From contig NZ_CAAFRZ010000212.1 in the NCBI RefSeq assembly GCF_900765565.1, positions 1 to 5,849 on the forward strand: a stretch of DNA of 5,849 bases. The letters are read 5' to 3'. Below the pieces are notes generated by a model, which saw only the letters and a list, made by a program, of their open reading frames with translations, did no database searches and was not told the origin of the DNA. This DNA is from an uncultured Dialister sp. (GTDB lineage Bacteria; Bacillota; Negativicutes; Veillonellales; Dialisteraceae). Of the stretch, positions 1 to 5,406 are shown piece after piece (position 1 is the first letter of the stretch; every line of letters begins with the position of its first letter). The position numbers and the translations under genes are program-made.

Positions 1-123
1 AGGCTGGCCAGCTTTCCTAGCAGCTAGAAGCTAAAAGCTAGCAGCCCCGTGTGAGTGACTCTACACGCAAGCATACTAACCGCCAAACTCAACAGCTCGA
101 CAAACTGAAATTGGCAATACTCT
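1..123. other. Intergenic DNA downstream of the decarboxylase
   Basis: No credible gene is seen here. The stretch holds a 7-bp-period repeat (18-45) and, just after it, the odd palindrome GAGTGACTC (53-61) inside a looser GTGT...ACAC dyad (49-66). A short inverted pair, GCCAA (82-86) and TTGGC (111-115), lies downstream of the minus-strand stop codon, but no U-run follows it, so I do not call a terminator. The transcript of the decarboxylase may continue beyond base 1, where a transporter gene could lie. Confidence 0.6.
18..45. repeat. Heptanucleotide tandem repeat, 4 units (TARMAGC type)
   Basis: Four adjacent 7-bp units starting at 18, 25, 32 and 39: TAGCAGC, then TAGAAGC, then TAAAAGC, then the first unit again. 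The tract is preceded by CAGCTTTCC and followed by CCC. A sister tract with the same left flank sits at 5686-5713 near the other end of the window, about 5.67 kb away, so the two bracket every gene here. A 7-bp period is not compatible with coding. Confidence 0.85.
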
Positions 124-2298
124 TTACTTCTCAAGTTCCTTTTTCAGTACATACCCATAGGCATGTTTCTTGCCGTCGTTCCCGTCCTGTACATAGACGC
201 CCTGGATTTCCGGAGCGAAACCGGGGAGCTGGTTGATGCCTTCTACCAGGTCCAAAAAGTAGGTCACTGCGGTGTGAGACCATTTTTCACCGGGGTGCAC
301 GCAGAGGACGCCCGGCGGATAGGGGAGGGCCCCTTCGAGAGCTATGCGGCCTTCGGCGTCAGCCAGGTCTACCAGTTCGCCGTGGCCCCGCATGAATTCG
401 TACTGCGCATCCTGGGGATTCATGGCGTATTTCGGGAAGTAATCCTTCAGGAAGAGCTGCTTCTGGAGGGTGGATACTTTGCGGTCCTTGTAGAAATCAT
501 GCATTTCCTGGCAGAGTCGGCGGATGGTATATCCTCTGTACTTGTCTTCGTAGGCTTTGTAAATGGTGGGGAGTACTTCCGCCATGGGAGCGTCTTCATC
601 GATGAGCTGCTCGAAGCGGATGAGTTTCACCACGAGATCATTCATCTTTGTTTCGCTTTCTGCGGGGGTCATGAGGAAGAGAATGTCGTTCAGGTCGTTC
701 TTTTCCGGGATAATGCCGTTTTCACGGAGAAAGCCTGCCAGGATGTTTCCGGGGATACCGAAGTCTTCGTAGCCACCGTTTTCTACATCAATGCCGGCGG
801 TGACGAACTGCAGCTTCATGGGATCGATGAAGTACTGGCCTTTGCCGTAGCCGTCGAAGCCATGCCATTTGGCGCCCGGTTCGAAGGCCCAGTAGTTAAT
901 ATCGTTGGCCATTTTTTCCGTGTCCCCCTCTTCCCACTTCTTGCCGTATACCGTGGGCGGTACGAGAGGACGGATGTAGTGGCAGCTTTTGAGGACCTGT
1001 TTTCTGGTTTCAATGACCAGTTTCACTGCATCCATCCACAATTTACGGCCTGCCGCTCCTTCATGAATCTTTGCATTCACGTCCAGCGCTGCGAAGAGCT
1101 GGTACAGGGGGGATGTGGAGGCGTGAATCATGAAGGCATTATTGACTCTCTTGTGAGGTACGTAGCGGTCCTGCCCCTTAATGTGGGAGTCTTTCTTATG
1201 GATCTGGGAAGTCATGGAGAAGCCTGCCTGCTGTTTATGGACAGACTGGGTCACGAAGATGCCGGGATCTTCAGGTCCCAGATCGAGAAGCAGGGGGCTG
1301 CAGTCTTTCATCATGGGGATGAACTGTTCATAGCCCACCCATGCGGAGTCGAAGAAAATGTAATCACAGAGATGGCCGATCTTGTCCACCACCTGGCGGG
1401 CGTTGCATATTGTGCCGTCATAGGTACCCAGCTGGATGACAGCGAGGCGGACCGGCCGTTTTGCCTTTGCCTTTTCCGGATCCTTTTCTGCTACCAGCTT
1501 GCGGATGTATTCTTCATGGAAGCAGTGTTCCGGGATACCACCAATGGAGCCGAAGGCATTCCGTTCGGTTTCCAGGTATACCGGGGTGGCACCGGCCAGT
1601 ACCAGGGCACCGTGGTCGATGGATTTATGGTTGTTCCGGTCAAAGAGGACGATGTCGCCGGGAGTGAGGACGGCATTCAGGACCACCTTATTGGAAGTGG
1701 AGGTGCCGTTCAGTACGAAGTAGGTCTTGTCGGCGTTGTATACCCGGGCTGCATGCTTCTGGGCTGCGAGAGCCGGGCCTTCATGGATGAGGAGGTCCCC
1801 CATGGCTACATCGGCGTTGCAGAGATCGGCGCGGAATGTATTTTCACCGAAGAAATCGTAGAAAGCGCGGCCTGCCGGGTGCTTGCGGAAGAAGGCGCCG
1901 CCCTGGTGGCCTGGGCAGTCAAACTGGGAGTATCCGTTTTCCACGTATTTTTCCAGGTCCTTGAAGAAAGGCGGCAGCAGGGCCTCTTCGTAATGGGCTG
2001 CGGCGCTTTCAATCTGGCGATTGTAGAAATCGTGGTCCGTGCGGTTCAGGTCCATGACCCGGTAGACCTTATGAAGAAATTCGTCCGCCACGGGCCCTTC
2101 CTTCGTGCGGATAAGGAGTACCGGGATTTTGAAAGCAAAAATCATATCCTTACCCAGTACATCGGTGTCCGTATCGGTGATGACCACGGCTCCCACGTCA
2201 GTGAAGTCCGTATGATTGACACCTGCTGCTTCGCGGCCGGTGATTTGTCCGAAAATTTCAAGAGCCCTGTCGGAATAGGCGATTTTCAAGTGCTTCAT
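124..2298 (-). CDS. speF: Ornithine decarboxylase, PLP-dependent (SpeF/SpeC family)
   Basis: Converts L-ornithine to putrescine and CO2 in the cytoplasm, using pyridoxal phosphate; in bacteria this serves polyamine supply and, for inducible forms, acid resistance. The 724-residue product matches the usual family length (about 710-730). In order: N-terminal wing domain (about 1-105), PLP-binding core (about 106-410), small domain (about 410-565), C-terminal domain (to 724). Visible active-site motifs are CPGHQGG (128-134), NGTSTSNK (197-204), FDRNNHKS with His224 (219-226), FDSAW with Asp317 (316-320) and SVHKQQAGFS (352-361), whose Lys355 should form the Schiff base, the same number as in E. 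coli and Lactobacillus 30a enzymes. Residues after this (HKKDSHIKGQ, HASTSP, EPGAKWHGF, LCQEMHD, ALPYPPGVLCV) follow ornithine rather than lysine or arginine decarboxylases. The start at 2298 is chosen because a perfect AGGAGG lies 8 nt upstream and MKHLKIAYSD matches the family N-terminus; an in-frame ATG at 2406 would add 36 unconserved residues. Position 362 is Met where recalled E. coli proteins have Gln. Family certain; SpeF versus SpeC naming less so. Confidence 0.96.
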   Translation of the reverse strand: MKHLKIAYSDRALEIFGQITGREAAGVNHTDFTDVGAVVITDTDTDVLGKDMIFAFKIPVLLIRTKEGPVADEFLHKVYRVMDLNRTDHDFYNRQIESAAAHYEEALLPPFFKDLEKYVENGYSQFDCPGHQGGAFFRKHPAGRAFYDFFGENTFRADLCNADVAMGDLLIHEGPALAAQKHAARVYNADKTYFVLNGTSTSNKVVLNAVLTPGDIVLFDRNNHKSIDHGALVLAGATPVYLETERNAFGSIGGIPEHCFHEEYIRKLVAEKDPEKAKAKRPVRLAVIQLGTYDGTICNARQVVDKIGHLCDYIFFDSAWVGYEQFIPMMKDCSPLLLDLGPEDPGIFVTQSVHKQQAGFSMTSQIHKKDSHIKGQDRYVPHKRVNNAFMIHASTSPLYQLFAALDVNAKIHEGAAGRKLWMDAVKLVIETRKQVLKSCHYIRPLVPPTVYGKKWEEGDTEKMANDINYWAFEPGAKWHGFDGYGKGQYFIDPMKLQFVTAGIDVENGGYEDFGIPGNILAGFLRENGIIPEKNDLNDILFLMTPAESETKMNDLVVKLIRFEQLIDEDAPMAEVLPTIYKAYEDKYRGYTIRRLCQEMHDFYKDRKVSTLQKQLFLKDYFPKYAMNPQDAQYEFMRGHGELVDLADAEGRIALEGALPYPPGVLCVHPGEKWSHTAVTYFLDLVEGINQLPGFAPEIQGVYVQDGNDGKKHAYGYVLKKELEK

Positions 2299-2306
2299 AA
2301 AAGGGA

Positions 2307-2312
2307 CCTCCT
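2307..2312 (-). promoter_or_regulatory. Ribosome binding site of the decarboxylase
   Basis: On the minus strand AGGAGG lies 8 nt before the ATG at 2298-2296. It decides the start against the longer in-frame ATG at 2406, which has no comparable site. Confidence 0.88.
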
Positions 2313-2407
2313 GTGAGTGTAGAAAGTAAATGGGGATGTAGCGATATTTCAGTATTGCGGGGAGTTGACAGTTGGAGTTTATCCGGTTGAATACGGGTAC
2401 AGACATA

Positions 2408-2467
2408 GTGGCTGAGGGGTAACGCCCTGTGGGCGAGGTGGCTCAAGGGGAATGGCCTGCGGCCAAG
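2408..2467. repeat. Tandem 30-bp hairpin-bearing repeat, two copies
   Basis: Copies 2408-2437 and 2438-2467 both begin GTGGCT and align without gaps at 22 of 30 positions. Each holds a 5-bp stem with a 3-nt loop: CGCCC-TGT-GGGCG (2423-2435) in the first and TGGCC-TGC-GGCCA (2453-2465) in the second. Both stem pairs that differ are changed on both sides, so pairing is kept. A further AAGGGGAAGG stretch leads directly into the large palindrome at 2473. The GGCTGAGGGG phrase resembles dispersed palindromic repeats I recall from gut Bacillota; that likeness is from memory. Confidence 0.8.
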
Positions 2468-2472
2468 GGGAA

Positions 2473-2572
2473 GGTGCGGCGCACAATTCATATAGCGCCG
2501 CGAGTATTGTAATCAGCGGCGAAGCCGCAAAATACATACTCCGCGGCGCTTCCAAATCTTGTGCGCCGCACC
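2473..2572. repeat. Nested 100-bp palindrome (MITE- or REP-like)
   Basis: Three nested arm pairs share one centre. The outer arms are GGTGCGGCGCACAA (2473-2486) and its exact complement (2559-2572), 14 bp. The middle arms are AGCGCCGCG (2494-2502) and CGCGGCGCT (2542-2550), extended past one bulged C by AGTAT (2503-2507) with ATACT (2536-2540). The inner hairpin is GCGGC-GAA-GCCGC (2516-2528). No T-run follows on either side, so it is not a classic terminator. It carries no coding capacity. It could be a non-autonomous mobile element or a structured 5' leader of the decarboxylase mRNA. Confidence 0.85.
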
Positions 2573-2574
2573 GC

Positions 2575-2602
2575 CACTCCTCACTCCTCACTCCTCACTC
2601 CT
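2575..2602. repeat. Perfect heptanucleotide tandem repeat, 4 x CACTCCT
   Basis: Four identical CACTCCT units run from 2575 to 2602, beginning 2 bp after the nested palindrome ends, and are followed by a degenerate AACTATG. This is the only perfect tract among the six 7-bp repeats in the window, which suggests the most recent expansion. Confidence 0.92.
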
Positions 2603-2668
2603 AACTATGGGTGAAAGAGTTTACCAGCCCATTTGGCCATGCAGCTGTCCACCTATATATCGACACAT

Positions 2669-2697
2669 TTGCTTTTTTCTTGGTATAGGAGTATACT
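2669..2697 (+). promoter_or_regulatory. Candidate sigma-70 promoter for the small ORF / MATE unit
   Basis: TTGCTT (2669-2674) and TATACT (2692-2697) are separated by 17 bp in an AT-rich stretch. The -10 matches consensus at 5 of 6 positions, the -35 at only 3. The -10 lies within the palindrome AGTATACT (2690-2697), and a second dyad follows at 2705-2719. An alternative with the same direction is TTGGCG (2756-2761), 16 bp, TATATC (2778-2783). Transcription from either would enter the ORF at 2835. Confidence 0.5.
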
Positions 2698-2704
2698 ATA
2701 TGTA

Positions 2705-2719
2705 GGTATTAAAAATACC
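2705..2719. promoter_or_regulatory. Operator-like inverted repeat
   Basis: GGTATT and AATACC flank a 3-bp AAA centre, a perfect 6-3-6 dyad that begins 8 bp after the candidate -10. Its place over the predicted transcription start fits a repressor site, for instance of a regulator encoded elsewhere. Dyads of this size also arise by chance in AT-rich DNA. Confidence 0.35.
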
Positions 2720-2775
2720 ATTAGCAAAAATTTTCAAATTGCGAAATCAGTATGGTTGGCGGTTTGTTTATTCAA

Positions 2776-2784
2776 ATTATATCA
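2776..2784 (-). promoter_or_regulatory. Candidate extended -10 promoter facing the decarboxylase
   Basis: The minus strand reads TGATATAAT: a perfect TATAAT (2781-2776) with the TGn extension. No convincing -35 is seen at 16-18 bp, which extended -10 promoters tolerate. It is the best minus-strand promoter signal upstream of the decarboxylase, but it lies 478 bp from that gene's start codon. Confidence 0.4.
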
Positions 2785-2821
2785 TAGAACCACCGAATTC
2801 CATACGAATGATACAGAAGAA

Positions 2822-2827
2822 AGGAGG
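2822..2827 (+). promoter_or_regulatory. Ribosome binding site of the small ORF
   Basis: AGGAGG lies 7 nt before the ATG at 2835 and only 4 nt before the adjacent in-frame ATG at 2832. The spacing favours 2835. The same reading frame stays open back to an ATG at 2739, but that extension is AT-rich and has no comparable site. Confidence 0.8.
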
Positions 2828-2834
2828 AAGAATG

Positions 2835-3098
2835 ATGGTTATCGAAGAACTGATGGACCTGGAGATGTACGGCAGCATGTACCTGCTCTTTGCCATGGCC
2901 GCTTTCTACGTGGAAGGCGCCAATCTTCTCGTGCCCTCTCGGGTGAACTTCAATTTCAAGCGCATTCTTTCTCCCTTTGCTTCTTTCTTCAAAGGCTTCA
3001 TCGGGGCAGGAGGATGGGCTGCTTCCGGCTTTTTGAATGCAGCAGAACTGAATGACGGGGTATCTGTCACGGGATACCAGGTTTCCTCCATGGCCTGA
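2835..3098 (+). CDS. Small hypothetical protein, probably membrane-associated
   Basis: I do not recognise this 87-residue product. It is likely real: it has a perfect AGGAGG at 7 nt, its codons end largely in G or C like the two large genes, and hydrophobic residues are arranged in blocks. An acidic start (MVIEELMDLEM) leads into a hydrophobic stretch at about residues 12-32 (MYGSMYLLFAMAAFYVEGAN), then a basic segment (VPSRVNFNFKRI) and a second weaker hydrophobic, Gly-rich stretch at about 47-66 (FASFFKGFIGAGGWAASGF). The C-terminus is polar. No signal-peptide cleavage site is evident. It lies 152 nt upstream of the MATE gene in the same direction. Hairpin 1 of the intervening leader begins 2 nt after its stop codon, so a terminating ribosome would cover that hairpin. 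It might be a small accessory protein or a translated leader; function unknown. Confidence 0.65.
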   Translation: MVIEELMDLEMYGSMYLLFAMAAFYVEGANLLVPSRVNFNFKRILSPFASFFKGFIGAGGWAASGFLNAAELNDGVSVTGYQVSSMA

Positions 3099-3100
3099 AA

Positions 3101-3227
3101 GCGTGGGGGAAACCCCGCGCGGCAAGCATGTGAAGACTCTTTTTCCCGGAGCTTTTTTGAAGTGGCTCCGGAAACGGGTAAAATTCATTATCTCATAGGA
3201 ATGGGACGCCGCGAGGCGTCTTTTTTT
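3101..3227 (+). promoter_or_regulatory. Structured leader with three hairpins before the MATE gene, possible attenuator
   Basis: Hairpin 1 is GCGTGGGG (3101-3108) with CCCCGCGC (3113-3120) around a GAAA tetraloop. Hairpin 2 is CCGGAGC (3146-3152) with GCTCCGG (3165-3171) around a 12-nt loop. Hairpin 3 (3205-3220) has a GCGA tetraloop and is followed by seven T. CGCGGC (3118-3123), partly the 3' arm of hairpin 1, can pair fully with GCCGCG (3208-3213) in hairpin 3, so the two states would exclude each other. I could not match this to a known riboswitch class. It may equally be only the end of the small gene's transcript. Confidence 0.5.
3205..3227 (+). terminator. Intrinsic terminator directly upstream of the MATE gene
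   Basis: GACGCC (3205-3210), GCGA tetraloop, GGCGTC (3215-3220), then seven T (3221-3227). The T-run ends 9 nt before the MATE ribosome binding site (GGAG, 3237-3240). There is no room for a promoter between them, so any transcript of the MATE gene must pass through this terminator. Weak promoter candidates inside the leader (TGGCTC 3163-3168 with CATTAT 3186-3191, 17 bp apart) also lie upstream of it. Confidence 0.88.
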
Positions 3228-3250
3228 GATTCCTTTGGAGAGTGAATTGT

Positions 3251-4885
3251 ATGTTTTTCGTGAAAAAAGATATCCATAAGTTATTGTCCGTCATGATACC
3301 GATCCTGGTGGCCCAGGTATCCACGGCGGGAGTGACTTTTATTAATACCACCATGGCGGGACACGCCGGCGCCGACGACCTGGCCGGCGTATCGGTGGGA
3401 GCGGGCCTCTTTTATCCGCTCCTGGCCTCCATCATCGGCCTTCTCATGGCCGGCACCCCCCTCATGGCCCAGCTCATCGGGAAAAAAGACAGGGACGCCC
3501 TTCCCTTCATCGTGAGATGCGGAGCGGCCATCGGCCTTTTCATTTCCCTCCTCTTCGGAGCGGCCTATTTCCTCTTCATCGATGACCTCCTCACCTCTCT
3601 GGCACTGGAGCCGTCGGTATCTTACATCGCCCGGTACTATCTGATGACCATGATTGGCGTGGTCTTCTTCCTGGGCCTCATTATCCCGCTCCGCTGCCTC
3701 ACGGACACTGCGGGATCCACCTCCATTTCCATGAAGCTCTTCCTCATGGCGCCTCCGGTGAATGGGGTGCTGAACTACCTCTTCATCTACGGCCACGGCG
3801 GCATGCCGGCCCTTGGCGGTATCGGCGCAGGCCTCGCCACCATGATGACCTACGGCGTTCTTCTGGGTCTCTTCCTTCTGGTGGTCCTGAAGACGAAGGA
3901 ACTGAAGGGCCATGAAATCTTCACCCGCCTCACCATCCGTCCGGCGGACCTGAAGGAATACCTTGTCGTAGGCATTCCCAGCGGCCTTTCCATTTTCATG
4001 GAAATGAGCCTTTTCAGTCTCATCATCGTATTCCTGTCCCGCTATGGCACCGATGCCCTGGCGGCTTACCAGATTGCCGACAACTTTGCCAGCCTCGTGT
4101 ACATGCTGCCGGTATCCTGCTCCATGGCCCTCACCATCCTCATTGCCACCGCCGTTGGCGCCGGGGATATGGACATGGCGAAACGGTATAAGAAAGCAGG
4201 ATTCCTTGTAGCCCTCACGGGCGCTGCCATCACCGCCTCCTTCACCGTGCTCTTCCGGAGCCACATCGGTTCCGTTTACACCGACGACGCGGCAGTAGCC
4301 ATGATCGCCGGCCAGTTCCTCATCTACAGCGCCGGCTGGCAGCTCTTCGATGCCATTTCCACCCCCATCCAGGGCATCCTTCGGGGACTGAAGGACACAA
4401 GGATTTCCTTCATCCTCATGGTCATCGCCTACTGGGGCGGCTGCTTCCCCATGAGCCTCTTCCTGGACAGCCACACCGCCCTGGGCGCCGACTCCTACTG
4501 GCTGGGCCTTGACTTCGGCGTAGGCTGCTCCGCTTTCCTCATGGTGCTCCGCCTCCTCTACGTGGAACGGGAACTGGCAGGAAAGCCGGTCATCACCTTG
4601 GCATCCATCCTCTCTTTCTTCACCGGAAGAGAACCGGCTGCCGTACCGGCGGTGGCTGTATCCACCTACTCCGCTGCCCTCCATAGAAATATAAAACAGG
4701 CCGAAGAACTGCTGGCCCTCCTCACGGAGACCGAAGAAAAGCTCTCCGCCCTGATCCAGGACAGGAAAGAAGGGGAAGTGGACATCTTCGCAGAAACAAG
4801 AAGAGTCCTCCCCATCCGCCTGTCCCTTCTGACAGACATGCACCTCTCCATCATAGGCCACGCCATCCGGGCCTACGTCCCATAG
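3251..4885 (+). CDS. MATE-family efflux transporter (NorM-like) with C-terminal extension
   Basis: Inner-membrane secondary transporter expected to export cationic drugs or metabolites in exchange for Na+ or H+. The 544-residue product aligns along its first 440 residues with NorM of Vibrio cholerae from memory: the TM1-TM2 region PILVAQVSTAG, TMAGHAGADDLAGVSVG and LLMAGTPLMAQLIG, then RCLTDTAGSTS (149-159), FIYGHGGMPALGGIGAGLAT (178-197), and LRGLKD (377-382). Twelve membrane segments fall at roughly 11-33, 45-67, 85-110, 127-147, 158-180, 188-213, 236-262, 270-303, 313-336, 349-372, 384-405 and 415-437. Glu251 and Asp367 correspond to the cation-site Glu255 and Asp371 of V. cholerae NorM, but Asn32 stands where its Asp36 is. 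Residues 445-544 extend well past the usual length of about 450; 478-507 look helical and charged (KQAEELLALLTETEEKL). The ATG at 3251 is chosen since GGAG (3237-3240) is 10 nt upstream; a GTG at 3242 would sit 1 nt from it. Substrate cannot be told. Confidence 0.93.
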   Translation: MFFVKKDIHKLLSVMIPILVAQVSTAGVTFINTTMAGHAGADDLAGVSVGAGLFYPLLASIIGLLMAGTPLMAQLIGKKDRDALPFIVRCGAAIGLFISLLFGAAYFLFIDDLLTSLALEPSVSYIARYYLMTMIGVVFFLGLIIPLRCLTDTAGSTSISMKLFLMAPPVNGVLNYLFIYGHGGMPALGGIGAGLATMMTYGVLLGLFLLVVLKTKELKGHEIFTRLTIRPADLKEYLVVGIPSGLSIFMEMSLFSLIIVFLSRYGTDALAAYQIADNFASLVYMLPVSCSMALTILIATAVGAGDMDMAKRYKKAGFLVALTGAAITASFTVLFRSHIGSVYTDDAAVAMIAGQFLIYSAGWQLFDAISTPIQGILRGLKDTRISFILMVIAYWGGCFPMSLFLDSHTALGADSYWLGLDFGVGCSAFLMVLRLLYVERELAGKPVITLASILSFFTGREPAAVPAVAVSTYSAALHRNIKQAEELLALLTETEEKLSALIQDRKEGEVDIFAETRRVLPIRLSLLTDMHLSIIGHAIRAYVP

Positions 4886-4898
4886 CGTGGATGTGAGA

Positions 4899-4932
4899 AA
4901 AAAACCGTGAACTCGAATGTTCACGGTTTTTT
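4899..4932 (+). terminator. Intrinsic terminator of the MATE gene
   Basis: A 14-bp perfect stem pairs 4899-4912 (A-rich, then CCGTGAAC) with 4919-4932 (GTTCACGG, then six T) around the loop TCGAAT. It starts 13 nt after the stop codon. The A-run on the left means it could also stop transcription coming from the right on the minus strand. Confidence 0.95.
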
Positions 4933-4968
4933 ATTATGCGATTGAGCGGCGTGCGAACGGATCTGGCA

Positions 4969-4996
4969 TTGAGCCTTCAGCCTTGAGCCTTGAGCT
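4969..4996. repeat. Heptanucleotide tandem repeat, 4 units (TTGAGCC type)
   Basis: Units start at 4969, 4976, 4983 and 4990: TTGAGCC, TTCAGCC, TTGAGCC again and a last unit ending T instead of C. It lies 37 bp after the MATE terminator. The unit sequence is unlike that of the tracts at 18 and 2575, but the unit length and copy number are the same. Confidence 0.88.
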
Positions 4997-5045
4997 GAAC
5001 CGGTCCACAGCTTCGCCGCCAATTGTATATATCCCTGAGCATGCA

Positions 5046-5098
5046 GGCCCTTAGAGAAGGGCCGCGCCAAAGGCGCAGGATGGATGCGGCAAAGCCGC
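5046..5098. repeat. Cluster of three short hairpins
   Basis: Three stems follow in series: GGCCCTT (5046-5052) with AAGGGCC (5057-5063); GCGCC-AAA-GGCGC (5064-5076), directly abutting; and GCGGC-AAA-GCCGC (5086-5098) after 9 bp. The last two have the same 5-bp stem and 3-nt loop design as hairpins at 2423, 2453, 2516, 5479 and 5660. No T-run follows, so termination is unlikely. Confidence 0.8.
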
Positions 5099-5151
5099 AG
5101 ATAGGTTCCTGGTGACACTGCACCCAAAACGTGTAATTGACTCTTCATCAG

Positions 5152-5190
5152 GCTCTCTTCCACGAAGAGAGCTGCCCACGGGGCTGAGAG
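5152..5190. repeat. Palindromic repeat of the GCTCYCYTT / CTGAGRG type
   Basis: GCTCTCTTC (5152-5160) pairs with GAAGAGAGC (5164-5172) around a CAC loop, 9 bp. It is followed by TGCCCACGGGGCTGAGAG, with GCCC (5174-5177) and GGGC (5180-5183) giving a second small stem around AC. The phrase GGCTGAG also occurs at 2410-2416 in the tandem 30-bp repeat, so both probably belong to one dispersed family. Confidence 0.7.
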
Positions 5191-5214
5191 ATGGTGATGG
5201 GCTTTAATGGGTTC

Positions 5215-5227
5215 GGCCCGAAGGGCC
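5215..5227. repeat. Triloop hairpin GGCCC-GAA-GGGCC
   Basis: A perfect 5-bp stem with a GAA loop, 8 bp before the heptamer tract at 5236. It shows the hairpin-then-heptamer order also seen at 2473-2602 and 5660-5713. Confidence 0.7.
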
Positions 5228-5235
5228 TGTCCGCA

Positions 5236-5263
5236 TCTATCTTCTTCCCTCTATCTTCTATTG
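5236..5263. repeat. Heptanucleotide tandem repeat, 4 units (TCTATCT type)
   Basis: Pyrimidine-rich units start at 5236, 5243, 5250 and 5257. Units 1 and 3 are both TCTATCT, unit 2 is TCTTCCC and unit 4 is TCTATTG. All four begin TCT. This tract is more degenerate than those at 2575 and 4969. Confidence 0.7.
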
Positions 5264-5300
5264 TCTGACGGCCAGACTGCCAGTCATTTGGATGGCTGAC

Positions 5301-5312
5301 TTTATCGATAAA
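5301..5312. repeat. Perfect 12-bp palindrome TTTATCGATAAA
   Basis: It contains an ATCGAT core and sits between two short inverted pairs: AGTCA (5282-5286) with TGACT (5297-5301), and GTCTGC (5331-5336) with GCAGAC (5341-5346) around TGAC. It could be a protein-binding site, but no gene start is near it. Confidence 0.5.
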
Positions 5313-5348
5313 ACCCATCAGAATCCCTCTGTCTGCTGACGCAGACAT

Positions 5349-5392
5349 CCCCCTTTGAAAAAGGGGGACTAACCATTCGCGGCTGGCGCCGC
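5349..5392. repeat. Two-hairpin repeat unit, copy 1
   Basis: CCCCCTTT (5349-5356) pairs with AAAGGGGG (5360-5367) around GAA. ACTAACCATTC follows, then GCGGC (5379-5383) with GCCGC (5388-5392) around TGGC. A second copy lies exactly 100 bp downstream with the same order and spacing. Confidence 0.85.
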
Positions 5393-5406
5393 ATAAAAAT
5401 CAGCCT

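Larger units (their letters stand above)
2299..2668. other. Divergent intergenic region filled with palindromic and tandem repeats
   Basis: No gene is supported. Bases 2408-2467 are a tandem hairpin repeat, 2473-2572 a nested palindrome, 2575-2602 a heptamer tract. Short open frames on both strands are made of repeat sequence. No strong sigma-70 promoter for the decarboxylase is seen within 100 bp of its start; the best minus-strand -10 lies farther out at 2776-2781, which would give a 5' untranslated leader of nearly 500 nt through all of these structures. Confidence 0.6.

Noticed and set aside
1..123. A terminator for the decarboxylase
   Set aside because: Only a weak GCCAA/TTGGC pair is present and no U-run follows on the minus strand.
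163..2316. A 717-codon open frame on the plus strand opposite the decarboxylase
   Set aside because: It is in the register where its codons are exact complements of decarboxylase codons. It stays open because that gene avoids TTA, CTA and TCA codons. It has no ribosome binding site and no family resemblance.
2299..2406. A 36-residue N-terminal extension of the decarboxylase from an ATG at 2406
   Set aside because: The extension is not family-like and runs over the strong ribosome binding site at 2307-2312, which marks the start at 2298.
2575..2602. CRISPR-like or coding tandem repeat
   Set aside because: Units are 7 bp with no spacers, so it is not a CRISPR array, and the period is not a multiple of three.
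2633..3055. A 140-codon plus-strand frame overlapping the small ORF
   Set aside because: The alternative frame at 2835 has the ribosome binding site and gene-like codon use; this one crosses AT-rich promoter DNA and gives an Arg- and His-rich low-quality translation.
3101..3227. A known riboswitch class before the MATE gene
   Set aside because: I compared the leader from memory with purine, c-di-GMP, guanidine, fluoride, ZTP and Mn2+ types and found none of their conserved cores. An Infernal search against Rfam would settle it.
3242..3250. GTG start for the MATE gene, three codons earlier
   Set aside because: It would leave 1 nt between GGAG and the start codon, while the ATG at 3251 has a workable 10 nt.
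3281..4924. A 547-codon open frame on the minus strand opposite the MATE gene
   Set aside because: Same codon-register effect as opposite the decarboxylase; the translation is rich in Glu, Gly and His and looks like no protein family, and it would start inside the MATE terminator.
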